A DNA stretch of 64,000 bases from GCA-2687515 sp002687515 (lineage in GTDB: Bacteria > Pseudomonadota > Alphaproteobacteria > Rhodospirillales > UBA2165), in NCBI GenBank assembly GCA_030745835.1, contig JASLNU010000021.1:1-64000 (forward strand), written 5' to 3'. Below, in pieces: positions 21,832-30,652 of this stretch. Position 1 is the first letter of the stretch. Each line of letters opens with the position of its first letter. The notes below the pieces were generated by a model. The model saw only the letters and a program-made list of their open reading frames with translations. It was not told the DNA's origin and did not search any database. A program made the translations under genes and the position numbers.

Positions 21832-22701
21832 GTGCCGGACATCTATCGAATAAACTTAAGCGTGCCCGAGGCCGCCGCCGACGCCTTCGCCGAGGCGCTG
21901 GAGCCGCTGGTTGCCTCCGTCGCCTGGCGCACCGCCGAAGGCAGGATCAAGGCCGAGGTCCTGGGATTTTCCGAAACCCCGCCCGATGCGGCCGCCATCC
22001 GGCGGACCTTGCGCCTGACCGCCCGGTCGGTCGGCGTGCTCGAACCCGAGATGGCGATAACGCGGGAACCGGTGCGCGATTGGGCCGCCGATAACGTGAA
22101 ACGGTTTCCGCCGATCACGGCGGGGCGCTTCTTCATCTATGGCTCCGAATATGAAGGGCCCAAACCGGCGGCTTCGATCGCGCTCCGCGTTCCAGCCGGC
22201 GCCGCCTTCGGCTCCGGCGATCACGGCACGACGCGGGGCTGCCTGCTGGCCCTCGATGCCTTGCGCCAACTGCCGCCGGGGCCGGTCCTCGACATCGGCT
22301 GCGGGTCCGGCATCCTGGCGCTGGCGGCGGCGCGCGCCTGGCATCGGCCGGCCCTCGCCGTCGATATCGATCCGCTGGCGGTGATGGTGGCCCGGGAAAA
22401 TATCGCCGCCAATCATTTAGGGCATCTGGTGCGCGCCGTCTGCGCGCCCGGCTACCGGCACCGAAAGGTGCGGGCCGGGGCCCATGCCCTGATCACCGCC
22501 AATATATTGGCGCGGCCCCTGGCCCGCATGGCCGGCGATCTGGCCCGCCACCTTGCCCCCGGCGGCACCGCAATTCTGTCCGGCCTGTTGACCCGGGATG
22601 CAAGCTGGGTGCTCGCCGCCCACCGCCGCTTCGGGCTGCGCAAGGCCGGCCGGATCGAACGGGACGGCTGGTCGACATTGATATTGCGGAAATCCGCATG
22701 A
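21832..22701 (+). CDS. prmA: Ribosomal protein L11 methyltransferase
   Basis: A 289-residue PrmA. The N-terminal half is the L11-recognition domain (SVAWRTAEGRIKAEV), followed by GAAFGSGDHGTTRGCLLAL, a PrmA signature, the SAM motif VLDIGCGSGILALAA and ANILARPLARMA, the NPPY-like family variant. It trimethylates L11 at Lys and the N-terminus. The start is GTG at 21832, 14 bp after uvrD. The stop is followed by a broken methyltransferase gene. Confidence 0.92.
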   Translation: MPDIYRINLSVPEAAADAFAEALEPLVASVAWRTAEGRIKAEVLGFSETPPDAAAIRRTLRLTARSVGVLEPEMAITREPVRDWAADNVKRFPPITAGRFFIYGSEYEGPKPAASIALRVPAGAAFGSGDHGTTRGCLLALDALRQLPPGPVLDIGCGSGILALAAARAWHRPALAVDIDPLAVMVARENIAANHLGHLVRAVCAPGYRHRKVRAGAHALITANILARPLARMAGDLARHLAPGGTAILSGLLTRDASWVLAAHRRFGLRKAGRIERDGWSTLILRKSA

Positions 22702-22774
22702 ACCGGCTTTCACCCATATCGCCGGCCAGGGAATTGATTTAGGATCGGCGCGACGACGAAAAAGGAAGGCTAGG

Positions 22775-23287
22775 ATGAAGTTGCACATCGGCGGAGAGGA
22801 GCCGCATCCAGACTGAAAAATCCTTAATGTCCAGGCCGGGCCGCATGTGGATTTCCTCGGCAACTGTACCGATCTTTCCCAATTCGACGACGCCGGCATC
22901 GAGGCCATTTATGCCAGCCACGTTTTCGAGCATCTGGATTATCAGGCCGAGCTGCTCGAGGCTCTCGCCGAATGCCACCGCGTCTTGCGGGCCGGCGGCG
23001 AGCTGATGGTCAGCGTTCCCAATTTCGGGGTTTTATGCCAATTGTTCGCCGCCGAGGGGATCACCGAAATCCAGAGATTTCGGATCATGCGCCCGGTATT
23101 CGGCGGTCAGACGGATGAATTCGACTATCACAAAGTCGGCTTGATCGAGGAATTCCTGGTGAACTATCTCAGGCGCGCCGGATTCACAAATTGGCGGCGC
23201 GTCGAGGAATTTTCCCTGTTCAATGACGGCAGCAGCCTGCGCCTCGGCGAATACCTGGTCAGCCTCAATATGATCGCAACGAAATAG
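22775..23287 (+). pseudogene. Class I methyltransferase-like gene interrupted by one TGA
   Basis: Reading from the ATG at 22775, with the strong ribosome site aaaggaagg, the frame encodes MKLHIGGEEPHPD, then TGA at 22814-22816, then continues open as KILNVQAGPHVDFLGNC to the stop at 23285. Related small SAM-dependent methyltransferases begin MKLHIGGxxxxxGWKILN, so the TGA replaces the Trp codon TGG. The rest is intact, with YASHVFEHL and VLRAGGELMVSVPNF. A GTG at 22847 could restart translation but would omit the first 24 residues. TGA ends normal genes here (for example metF and uvrD), so a nonsense mutation or a base error is likeliest. Confidence 0.75.
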
Positions 23288-23379
23288 GATCCAGAGCGGT
23301 TCCGTCGGGACTCGTCATCCGGCGGTGCGTGATGTTACCATTGTTTCGGATTATTTTTCAGACAGGGAGGCGATCGACC

Positions 23380-24075
23380 ATGCCCAGCGAAAACACCACC
23401 GTGCCGGCGTCCGGCGGCGGCAACATCCCAACCTATATCTCGACGCCCGAAAGCGGCGGCGGCCCCGGGGTGGTGATCATCCCGTCGATCATGGGCGTGG
23501 CTTCGGATATCGTCGATTGGGCCGACAGGCTGGCGGCCGAGGGCTTCGTGGTTTCGGCCACCGATCCCTTTTGGCGGGATGAGGATGCGGGAAATTTGGA
23601 GGGCCAGGAAAATGCGCGCGAGCGTGGCCATGCGCGCATGGGACGGGTCGATCAGGACCAGAATATGAGCGATCTGGAAGCCCTGCTCGATGATCTGAAA
23701 GCGCGCCCCGAATGCAACGGCAAGGTGGCGGTGATGGGATTTTGCTTCGGCGGATCATACGCTTTTTTGGGCGCTGCAAGGCTCGGCACCGGTGCCGGAA
23801 TCGCGTTCCACAGCGGTAAAATCAGCCATCTTTTGGATGAAGCCGGGAACGTGAATTGCCCCTTGAGCTATCATTGGGGCGACGATGATGCCGCCGCCCC
23901 GATGGACGAGATCGAAAAGGTGCAGGCGGTGTTCGCCAGCATGGAGAACGCCGAGGTCACCGTTTATCCGGGCGGCAAGCATGGCTTCATGCAGCCGACC
24001 AATCCGCCCGCCTATGACGAAGCCATCGCGACCGCGTCCTGGAACCGGGCGCTGGAGATACTGAAGGGCCTTTAA
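23380..24075 (+). CDS. Dienelactone hydrolase family protein
   Basis: A 231-residue alpha/beta hydrolase of the dienelactone hydrolase family. The triad is visible: Cys in MGFCFGGSYAF, Asp in HWGDDDAAAP and His in GGKHGFMQP. The start at 23380 is preceded by gggagg; a frame from 23329 is open but lacks a ribosome site. No chlorocatechol genes lie nearby, so the substrate is probably a generic lactone or ester. Function beyond hydrolase is not supported. Confidence 0.9.
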   Translation: MPSENTTVPASGGGNIPTYISTPESGGGPGVVIIPSIMGVASDIVDWADRLAAEGFVVSATDPFWRDEDAGNLEGQENARERGHARMGRVDQDQNMSDLEALLDDLKARPECNGKVAVMGFCFGGSYAFLGAARLGTGAGIAFHSGKISHLLDEAGNVNCPLSYHWGDDDAAAPMDEIEKVQAVFASMENAEVTVYPGGKHGFMQPTNPPAYDEAIATASWNRALEILKGL

Positions 24076-24086
24076 CGGATCATGCT

Positions 24087-25388
24087 CTAGGCGCCGTCGA
24101 GCAGCGCCAGCATTTCGTCGATGCGGGTGAATTTTTCCTGGGGATGGCCTTCGGGCGCGCGGGCAATCTCGGCGGCCGATATCTTTTTATAGCCCGCGTA
24201 ATCGACGACGCGGACGCCGCGTTCGGCGAGCAGCTTATCGATGGCGCCGCCGCCGGGCTTTCCGGTGCTCTCCAGATTATCGATCAGCACCTCGACCGTA
24301 TCCCTGGAATCGGGACCGTTGGTGGGAATCGTGCCGGTCGGTCCGCGCTTGGCCCAGCCGACCACATAAAGATTGTCCGCCACATGGCCCCTTTGGTTGG
24401 CGACGACGCTGCCGTTCATCGGCACGCCGTCCGGCGGCAGCGCTTGATAGCCGATGGCGGTGACCACCGAGCAGCAGGGCACTTCGAAAAATTCACCGCT
24501 GCCGACGGCGCGCCCGTCAACGATCCGGGTGCGTTCCATGCGCAGCGCTTCGACCCGCCTGTCGCCCAATATTTCCACCGGCGCGGCGTAAAAGCCGACA
24601 GTCATCTTGATCGGCTTGTCCGGTTTGTCCTGGGCCGCCAGTTGGCGCAAGAGGGCCAGGTTCTTTTCCTTGACGCCCTTGATGCGCGTCTCCAAATCAC
24701 CTTCCACGCTATCTGGCAGCTGGCCGGGATCGACAATCACCGCACAGCGTTCCAATTCGAGGACTTCGCTCAGCTCCTTCGGTGTGAAGCCGCCCTCCAC
24801 GGGTCCGCGGCGTCCGAACATATACAATTGTTCCAGCGCCGCCGCCTGGATCGCATCCAGCGCATGGGCAGAGATGTCGGTGCCCCGCATTTCGTCCCGT
24901 GTCTTGGCGAGGATCCGGCACACATCCAGCGCCACGTTGCCGATGCCGATGACGGCGACGCCGGCGCCATCCAAAAGGGGGTCTAGCTCGCGGTAATCGG
25001 GATGGCCGTTATACCAGCCGACATAGGCGCAGGCGCCGTAGACGCCGGCCAAATCCTCGCCGGGGATGCCGAGCCCGCGGTCGTGGTAGGAACCGATGGC
25101 CAGCACCACGGCATCGTAATTGTCCTGCAATTCAATGATCGAAAGGTCGCGCCCGATCTCCACATTGCCGAGGTAACGCACATCGTCCAATTCGAAGGTG
25201 CGCGCGAACTGGCGGGCGGTGTTTCTGGTTTTGTAATGGTCCGGCGCGACGCCGAAGCGGATCAACCCGAAGGGCGTCGGCACCCGGTCGAAGACATCCA
25301 CCCGGCTGCCCGGAACGCCCTTTAGCAAGGCGTCCACCGCATACATTCCGGACGGGCCGGAGCCAACGATTGCGAATCTGGCAGTCAC
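24087..25388 (-). CDS. FprA-type ferredoxin/adrenodoxin-NADP+ reductase
   Basis: A 433-residue flavoprotein of the adrenodoxin reductase group. FAIVGSGPSGMYAVDALL is the FAD dinucleotide site, VPTPFGLIRFGVAPDHYKTRN (FGLIRFGVAPDH) is the group signature, VAVIGIGNVALDVCRIL is the NADP site, and GWAKRGPTGTIPTNGPDS near the C-terminus is characteristic. It passes electrons from NADPH to ferredoxins, for example for P450s or Fe-S assembly. Start GTG at 25388 with gagagg. No partner ferredoxin lies in the window. Confidence 0.92.
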   Translation of the reverse strand: MTARFAIVGSGPSGMYAVDALLKGVPGSRVDVFDRVPTPFGLIRFGVAPDHYKTRNTARQFARTFELDDVRYLGNVEIGRDLSIIELQDNYDAVVLAIGSYHDRGLGIPGEDLAGVYGACAYVGWYNGHPDYRELDPLLDGAGVAVIGIGNVALDVCRILAKTRDEMRGTDISAHALDAIQAAALEQLYMFGRRGPVEGGFTPKELSEVLELERCAVIVDPGQLPDSVEGDLETRIKGVKEKNLALLRQLAAQDKPDKPIKMTVGFYAAPVEILGDRRVEALRMERTRIVDGRAVGSGEFFEVPCCSVVTAIGYQALPPDGVPMNGSVVANQRGHVADNLYVVGWAKRGPTGTIPTNGPDSRDTVEVLIDNLESTGKPGGGAIDKLLAERGVRVVDYAGYKKISAAEIARAPEGHPQEKFTRIDEMLALLDGA

Positions 25389-25815
25389 CGTTCAGCCTCT
25401 CTTGAAGCCCAGTCGAGGTTCAGGCATGAAGGCCACTAGAGCGGTTCCGGATAGATATGAACCATTTGACCGGGATGATTTTGCCCCCATGTTGGTCCCC
25501 AGTGGGCGAGGAGCACTTCGCATGGCGATGCATTGGCATCGGCAAAGATGTGCGACGACGTCCACGGGTCAAAAGCACCCGGCCTGCGGTGGGTCAAATC
25601 GGCTCCCCGGGGGCGTTGCGGCACTTGCCCGATGGATCCGCATCGCGCCGCGCACCGCGCCTGCCCGGAAAACCGATTTGTTCCCATCAAATTGATTCCT
25701 ATCTATCCGGAACCACTCTAGCCCCCTGAATTTAAGTTGATTTGGCTGCGCGAATCTTGCGGCAAGGGACCGGACGGGTCAAGGAAACTTTGGACAATGG
25801 GGCCAACCTATTTGT
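25389..25815. other. Intergenic region occupied mostly by a MITE-like element
   Basis: No gene is supported. Most of the gap is the 286-bp element listed next; the remaining 95 bp before the accC stop hold nothing that I recognise. Short frames inside it cross the terminal repeats and are not coding. Confidence 0.6.
25436..25721. mobile_element. MITE-like element with 22-bp terminal inverted repeats
   Basis: The left end ctagagcggttccggata (from 25436) and the right end tatccggaaccactctag (to 25721) are inverted copies over 22 bp with one mismatch, and similarity continues weakly inward. The ends are CTAG, so a TA target duplication as made by IS630/Tc1 transposases fits. There is no transposase inside. 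Related fragments of the end sequence occur at 23294-23304 and 38304-38320. Element boundaries are seen; the transposase family is inferred. Confidence 0.7.
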
Positions 25816-27192
25816 TTAACTGTTGGCCGCCGCCATTTCCGGTATCAACCGGTCGACCAGGCTGGTGTTCACCCGGCCCGAGGCAAAATCCGGATCGGCG
25901 ATGGCGAAGCGCAGAAACGGCAGGGTGGTTCCGATGCCTTCGATAACGAACCGGTCGAGCGCGTCCCGCATGCCGGCCAGCGCCGACGCGCGGTCCGGGC
26001 CGGTGACGATCAGCTTGGCCAGCATGGAATCGTAGAACATGGGCACATGATAGCCGGCGTAACAGTGGCTATCGAGGCGGATGTCCGGCCCCCCTGGTGA
26101 TCCCTCCGGCGGTTGCCAGGCGGTAATCAGGCCGGGGTCGGGGCGGAATTCCTCGAGCGGGATTTCCGCATTGATGCGGCATTCGATGGCATGGCCCTGG
26201 AAGGTCACATCGGATTGTGCGAATTCCAGCGCCGCGCCGCCGGCGATGCGGAACTGTTCGCGGACCAGATCGACGCCGGTGATCATCTCGGAGACCGGAT
26301 GCTCGACCTGGATGCGGGTATTCATCTCCAGGAAATAGAACTCGCCTTCGTCCTGATCGACGATGAATTCCACGGTGCCGGCGTTTTCGTAGCCGATGTT
26401 GCGGGCCAGGGTCACCGCCGCTTCCCTTATATCGGCGCGGAATTGTTCGCTGACGGCGGGGGCCGGCGCTTCCTCGATCACCTTTTGATGGCGCCGCTGC
26501 AAGGAACAATCGCGCTCGCCGAGATGAATGACATTGCCGCGGCTATCGCCCAGAACCTGGACCTCGATATGGCGGGCATTGGCGATATAGCGTTCCAGAT
26601 ACAGGGTATCGTCGCCGAAGGCGGCGCGCGCCTCGGCCGAAGCGGCGGCGAAAACGTCGGCCAGCCCGGCCGTATCGGTCACAATTTTCATGCCGCGCCC
26701 GCCGCCGCCCGACGCCGCTTTCAGCATCACCGGCAGGCCGATGCGGCTGACGATGTCCTCGGCCTCCTTGGCGGAACCGACTTTTTCCGATCCGGGCAGG
26801 GTCGGCACGCCGGCCTCGGCGGCCAGGGTCCGGGCCTCGATCTTATGGCCCATCTGGCGCATATGATCGGCGCTCGGCCCGACCAGCTTGATGCCGTTCT
26901 CGGCGCAGGCGGCGGCCAGGTCCGGCGCTTCGGCGAGAAACCCGTAGCCGGGATGAATGGCATCGGCCTCAGCCGCTAGCGCCGCCGTCACCACGGCGCC
27001 CACATTCAGATAGCTGGCCGGGGCCGGCGCCGGGCCGATACAGATGGCGCGTCCCGCCATGCGCGCCGGCAGGGCGTCGCGGTCGGCGTCGGAAACGGCA
27101 AGCACGGTTTCGATGCCGAGCGCATCGGCGGCCCGGATGATACGGACCGCAATCTCGCCGCGGTTGGCGATCAGAACACGGGAAATGCTCAC
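25816..27192 (-). CDS. accC: Biotin carboxylase subunit
   Basis: A 458-residue ATP-grasp biotin carboxylase. It has RVLIANRGEIAVRIIRAA at the N-terminus, HPGYGFLAE, the ATP loop KAASGGGGRGMK, and FLEMNTRIQVEHPVSE with catalytic residues. It carboxylates biotin on the carrier encoded just upstream. I place the start at the GTG at 27192, which fits family N-termini; a TTG at 27207 is also possible. The gene follows accB closely and a carboxyltransferase of the pyruvate/oxaloacetate type lies first in the operon, so the subunit may serve both acetyl-CoA carboxylase and another carboxylase. Confidence 0.93.
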   Translation of the reverse strand: MSISRVLIANRGEIAVRIIRAADALGIETVLAVSDADRDALPARMAGRAICIGPAPAPASYLNVGAVVTAALAAEADAIHPGYGFLAEAPDLAAACAENGIKLVGPSADHMRQMGHKIEARTLAAEAGVPTLPGSEKVGSAKEAEDIVSRIGLPVMLKAASGGGGRGMKIVTDTAGLADVFAAASAEARAAFGDDTLYLERYIANARHIEVQVLGDSRGNVIHLGERDCSLQRRHQKVIEEAPAPAVSEQFRADIREAAVTLARNIGYENAGTVEFIVDQDEGEFYFLEMNTRIQVEHPVSEMITGVDLVREQFRIAGGAALEFAQSDVTFQGHAIECRINAEIPLEEFRPDPGLITAWQPPEGSPGGPDIRLDSHCYAGYHVPMFYDSMLAKLIVTGPDRASALAGMRDALDRFVIEGIGTTLPFLRFAIADPDFASGRVNTSLVDRLIPEMAAANS

Positions 27193-27213
27193 GCCGAACG
27201 GTCCCAAATCCGC

Positions 27214-27762
27214 CTAGGAGGGTTTCACCCGGAACAGAACCTGCCCGTATTCGACGATTTCCTCGTTGGCCACGCAAATCTCGGTGATGGTGCCGCTGAG
27301 CCCGGCCGGAACCGTGGTGAACAGCTTCATAACCTCGATCAGCGCCACCGTGGATTCCGGCCCGACCTTATCGCCGACCTTGATGAAGGGATCGGCGCCG
27401 GGCTCCGACTGGGCATAAAACCGCCCCAGCAATGGCGATGCGATGGCGATGCTGCCGTCCTCGGCGGGGTCAGCGTCGGCGCTTGCCGGAGCAGGGGTTG
27501 GCGCGGCGGCAGGCGCTTGTGCAGCCGCCGGCGCGGCGGCCGGAGCCGGGGCCGGTGCCAGGTTCGGTGCCGCCGGCGCCGGCGCTGCCGGATTCTGGGG
27601 CGCGCCCGCCGCCGGCGGCGGCGCGTCGCCCTTGCCCAGGGTCAGCTTCAGATCCCCGACTTCCACTTGCAGGAAATCGAAATCCGAATTCTCCAAGGTT
27701 TCGACCAGTTGCGCGATCTGCCGGACTTCGTCGTCGCTAAGCGGACTGAATGGATCGTTCAA
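27214..27762 (-). CDS. accB: Biotin carboxyl carrier protein
   Basis: A 182-residue BCCP. The N-terminal part (IAQLVETLENSDFDFLQVEVG) is typical of AccB, followed by an Ala/Pro-rich linker at residues about 50-100 and the biotinyl domain with the acceptor Lys in IEVMKLF. The start is TTG at 27762, supported by ggggagg upstream. It sits between a carboxyltransferase and accC on the minus strand, forming CT-BCCP-BC. The N-terminal extension resembles acetyl-CoA carboxylase carriers rather than oxaloacetate decarboxylase ones. Confidence 0.93.
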   Translation of the reverse strand: MNDPFSPLSDDEVRQIAQLVETLENSDFDFLQVEVGDLKLTLGKGDAPPPAAGAPQNPAAPAPAAPNLAPAPAPAAAPAAAQAPAAAPTPAPASADADPAEDGSIAIASPLLGRFYAQSEPGADPFIKVGDKVGPESTVALIEVMKLFTTVPAGLSGTITEICVANEEIVEYGQVLFRVKPS

Positions 27763-27800
27763 GAAACCGTCCTCCCCTTAATCTTTGAATTTACGCCATG

Positions 27801-29297
27801 TTACGCCTGGGCGGTGTTCCTGAGTACCAGCCTGCCGGCGCCCCTCTCGATCTGGATGTAGCGCACGCTCCGGTGCTTGCCAAGCTCTAGCATCAATGTC
27901 TTCAAGGGCTGGCCGCCGGTCATATAGCTTCTCGGCGGGCCGGCGGCGCGCATCGCCTCGATCTCCTGGCTGCCCTGCATGATGGCGCGCAGGATCAATT
28001 CCTCGTCGGAAATGCCGGGCCCGCCGAGCTGTTCGCGGATTTCCCGGAGCGAGATATCCTCCACCGGCCGGCGGCCCTTTTCGTCCAATTCCCGGGCCCG
28101 GGGCAGGGACAGGAACTTATCCTTGAGGTTCTGATCCATCCAGGTAAAGCCCGAATCCTCGCCATAACCGCCTTGCGCGAAACGGATCATCTCGTCGATC
28201 ACTTGGCTGTAGCGCTCGCCGGTGACGACGTTGATCGCCGCCTGGGTGCCCATATATTGGGAAAATGGAGTGATCATGATCGGATATCCCAGCTCCTCGC
28301 GGATCTGGATGCTTTCCTCGATCACCTCGTCGAGGCGGTCATCGAGGCCGATCTCGGCCAATTGGAATCTCAGATTGGAGATGACGCCGCCGGGGATTTG
28401 GTGGATATATTGGGCGTGGTCGTATTGCATCGGCTCGCCGATCGGCATGTTGTCTTCGCGGGCGATGGCCATCAGCCGGTCCGATACCGATTGCAGCAAC
28501 TCTTCGTCCAGATCGTGGGAATAGCCCGACAGGCGGGCGTTGCGCGCCGTCGATAGCACCGACGGCTGGGCCGAGCCCTCGGCCAGCGGCGGAATCCCGG
28601 TATGCAGGGTCGGTATCCCCAGTTTCAGGGCTTCCATATAGACCAGCGGCGCCAGGCCGGTGGTGCAGTGGGAATGCAGTTCCAGGGGAATGCCGCCGGC
28701 GTTCTCGATCATGATCGGGACCAATTCCCGGATGCGGTCCTGGGTCAGCAGCCCGCCCTGGTCCTTGAGGTAGATGGCGTCCGGTTCAAGCAATGCGGCG
28801 CCGAGCGTCTTGGCGACGTAATGATCGTTGTCGTGGTGCGGCGAGATCGAATAGGAAATGGCGATCACCACCTCGACACCCAGATTTTTGAGGAACGGCA
28901 CCGCCGCCGGCATTATCCGGGTCAACTGGTCGGCGGTGTTGCAGGTCATCTGCGAGCGGTTGAAGACCCCCATATTGACCAGAAGCTCGACAAACAGCTT
29001 GCCCAACACCGGCGGCGTCGGGGTGCCGATGATGTTCAGGTTGAAGCCGCCGCCCATGCAGCTTTTCTTGGTATTGGGCATTTTCTCGGCCAGCATGCGC
29101 ATCATGTCCCAAGGATTTTCCTTGAGGTCGCGGACGATTTTCTTGAAATAGATGGGGTTGGCCGGCACCTCGATGACCTCGAAGCCGGCGCGGTCGATGT
29201 CGGCGGCGACGGCTTCCATCATGCCGTGGCGCATGTTGCACGCCCACAGGCTCTGCGAGCCGTCGCGAAAAGTTGTGTCGACAAATTTTACCTGCAT
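27801..29297 (-). CDS. Carboxyltransferase subunit, pyruvate carboxylase/OadA-like (copy 1)
   Basis: A 498-residue HMGL-type TIM barrel plus the PYC/OADA C-terminal region, without a biotinyl domain. DTTFRDGSQSLWA supplies the metal Asp, AIYLKDQGGLLT the Lys that is carbamylated in pyruvate carboxylase, and LELHSHCTTGLAP the two metal His. The family moves CO2 between carboxybiotin and a keto acid. It heads the operon with accB and accC. A second copy is at 31430-32935, clearly homologous throughout (IHQIPGGVISNLRFQLAEIG in both). The acceptor substrate is not known. Confidence 0.85.
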   Translation of the reverse strand: MQVKFVDTTFRDGSQSLWACNMRHGMMEAVAADIDRAGFEVIEVPANPIYFKKIVRDLKENPWDMMRMLAEKMPNTKKSCMGGGFNLNIIGTPTPPVLGKLFVELLVNMGVFNRSQMTCNTADQLTRIMPAAVPFLKNLGVEVVIAISYSISPHHDNDHYVAKTLGAALLEPDAIYLKDQGGLLTQDRIRELVPIMIENAGGIPLELHSHCTTGLAPLVYMEALKLGIPTLHTGIPPLAEGSAQPSVLSTARNARLSGYSHDLDEELLQSVSDRLMAIAREDNMPIGEPMQYDHAQYIHQIPGGVISNLRFQLAEIGLDDRLDEVIEESIQIREELGYPIMITPFSQYMGTQAAINVVTGERYSQVIDEMIRFAQGGYGEDSGFTWMDQNLKDKFLSLPRARELDEKGRRPVEDISLREIREQLGGPGISDEELILRAIMQGSQEIEAMRAAGPPRSYMTGGQPLKTLMLELGKHRSVRYIQIERGAGRLVLRNTAQA

Positions 29298-29409
29298 GAA
29301 AACCGTCCCCGCCCGATGGCGCCGCTGTTCAAGGCGCTTCCATCTTAAAGGTTAGAATCCGCCCCTGGCGATGACAAGCTTTATGGGTCAACCGCCCGGC
29401 TAACTCGGT

Positions 29410-29499
29410 GGCTAATTCGGTGACAGTTTACTTTTAGGTGACGCGTTTAGATGGCCAAAATCGGCCGCTGCCTAAAAGTAAACTGTCACCGAATTAGCC
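29410..29499. repeat. Perfect 29-bp inverted repeat, family copy A
   Basis: The arm beginning ggctaattcggtgacagttt (29410-29438) is matched without error by its inverse at 29471-29499, with 32 bp between. The core ttcggtgacagtttact also forms the palindrome at 58907-58958, so this is a dispersed palindromic family. Such elements are often spread by REP-associated transposases. Confidence 0.85.
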
Positions 29500-29534
29500 G
29501 GCGCCGACCATAGGCGATAGCCCTCGAATTAACC

Positions 29535-29555
29535 GGGGCATCCAGAGCGGCTTGG
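29535..29555. repeat. 21-bp dispersed repeat, copy 1
   Basis: A 21-bp word containing catccagagcggcttgg occurs here and identically at 31399-31419. It resembles the common alphaproteobacterial intergenic repeats that flank carboxyltransferase copies here by chance or by a shared insertion preference. Confidence 0.6.
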
Positions 29556-29649
29556 GCTGCTCGCCGATTATTTTGCCCCGGCCCCTGTAATTTTATCGTC
29601 GATTGAACTACAATAGCGTCTCCACACTATTTAGTTGCGAGAGAAATCC

Positions 29650-30576
29650 ATGCGCCTGCTGTTTGCTTTGTTTATAGCTGCCGCGTTGACCGCATGGCCC
29701 GGTCCGGGCGGTCAGTTCACCGTCGCCCGGGACGCCACCAAAAGCGGCATCGATCCTGCCCTTCTCAAGCGGGCGGAGGGGGGCGATCCAAGCGCACAGA
29801 TGAAACTCGGGAGGCAACTGGTGAAGGGCATTTTCGTGCGGCGGGATTTAGAGGCAGCGGAGAAATGGTTCAACCGCGCCGCCGCCCAGAAACCGGAAAA
29901 TGCATTGTCTGTCGGTTTTGCCTACCGCCGGGCCAAGGCGTTCCAGCTTGCGCGCAAATGGCTGCATCGGGCCGCCGAGCAAAAGAGCATTACCGCCTAT
30001 GTCTTTTTGGCACTTATGTATAAAAACGGAGAAGGCGGCGCGCCCGACTTCGAAAAGGCGGAAACCTATTACCGCCAGGCCGCGGAAGCCGGGCTCGAGG
30101 TCGCCTGGGGTTCGATCGGTGAATTGTATTACAGGGGCAAGGGACGGCCCGTCGATTATGCAAAGGCGCGGGAATATTTCCGGCGCGCACCTGATAGGAA
30201 AACTTCTGCCATCCGGCTGGCAGAAATGAACCGCAAGGGATTGGGCGGGCCGCGCGATCCCGGGGCGGCCGCGAAATGGTACGAAAAGGCAGCCATCGAG
30301 CCCGCCCCCGATGTCATGCACCTTCTTGGGACCTTGTATCGAAACGGCGAATTACCCGACCCGGACGGGCGGTCGAAGGCCCTGACCTGGTTCCTTTTGG
30401 CGACGGCGTTCGGTCATGAAGAGGCGGAATTGCTGGTCCGGCGAATTGATGTGCGCATTTCCCGAGCGGTTGCCCTGGAAGCGACGGCGCGGGCGCAATC
30501 AATCGCCAAGAAAGCTCAATTCGAGCCGGATATTTTGTCCTATCTCGATAAGGCCGAGACCTATTTCAGGAAATGA
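29650..30576 (+). CDS. Exported Sel1/TPR-like repeat protein
   Basis: A 308-residue protein with a signal peptide (MRLLFALFIAAALTAWPG). The mature part carries about six Sel1-like repeats, for example AEKWFNRAAAQKP, ARKWLHRAAEQ, AETYYRQAAEAG and AAKWYEKAAIE. It is probably a periplasmic scaffold. The ATG at 29650 is chosen over a TTG at 29635 because it starts the signal peptide directly. Unlike the Sel1 gene at the window start, its repeats are diverged and its GC content matches the core. Confidence 0.85.
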   Translation: MRLLFALFIAAALTAWPGPGGQFTVARDATKSGIDPALLKRAEGGDPSAQMKLGRQLVKGIFVRRDLEAAEKWFNRAAAQKPENALSVGFAYRRAKAFQLARKWLHRAAEQKSITAYVFLALMYKNGEGGAPDFEKAETYYRQAAEAGLEVAWGSIGELYYRGKGRPVDYAKAREYFRRAPDRKTSAIRLAEMNRKGLGGPRDPGAAAKWYEKAAIEPAPDVMHLLGTLYRNGELPDPDGRSKALTWFLLATAFGHEEAELLVRRIDVRISRAVALEATARAQSIAKKAQFEPDILSYLDKAETYFRK

Positions 30577-30652
30577 ACCCGGCCCTGGGACCATGGAGCC
30601 ACATGTTACGCGCCTTTGCGTCCCGATTGAATGGCAGGAGGTGGCACAGTCC

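Larger units (their letters stand above)
29298..29649. other. Intergenic region with dispersed repeats
   Basis: A 352-bp divergent gap between the carboxyltransferase and the Sel1 gene. It contains the 29-bp inverted repeat at 29410-29499 and a 21-bp word (29535-29555) repeated exactly at 31399-31419. No gene is visible. Confidence 0.6.

Noticed and set aside
22814..22816. Selenocysteine or recoded TGA
   Set aside because: TGA is a normal stop in this window, the site aligns with Trp rather than Cys, and no insertion element is seen.
25402..25729. Small overlapping frames in the gap before accC
   Set aside because: They cross the inverted ends of the MITE-like element and lack ribosome sites and family motifs.
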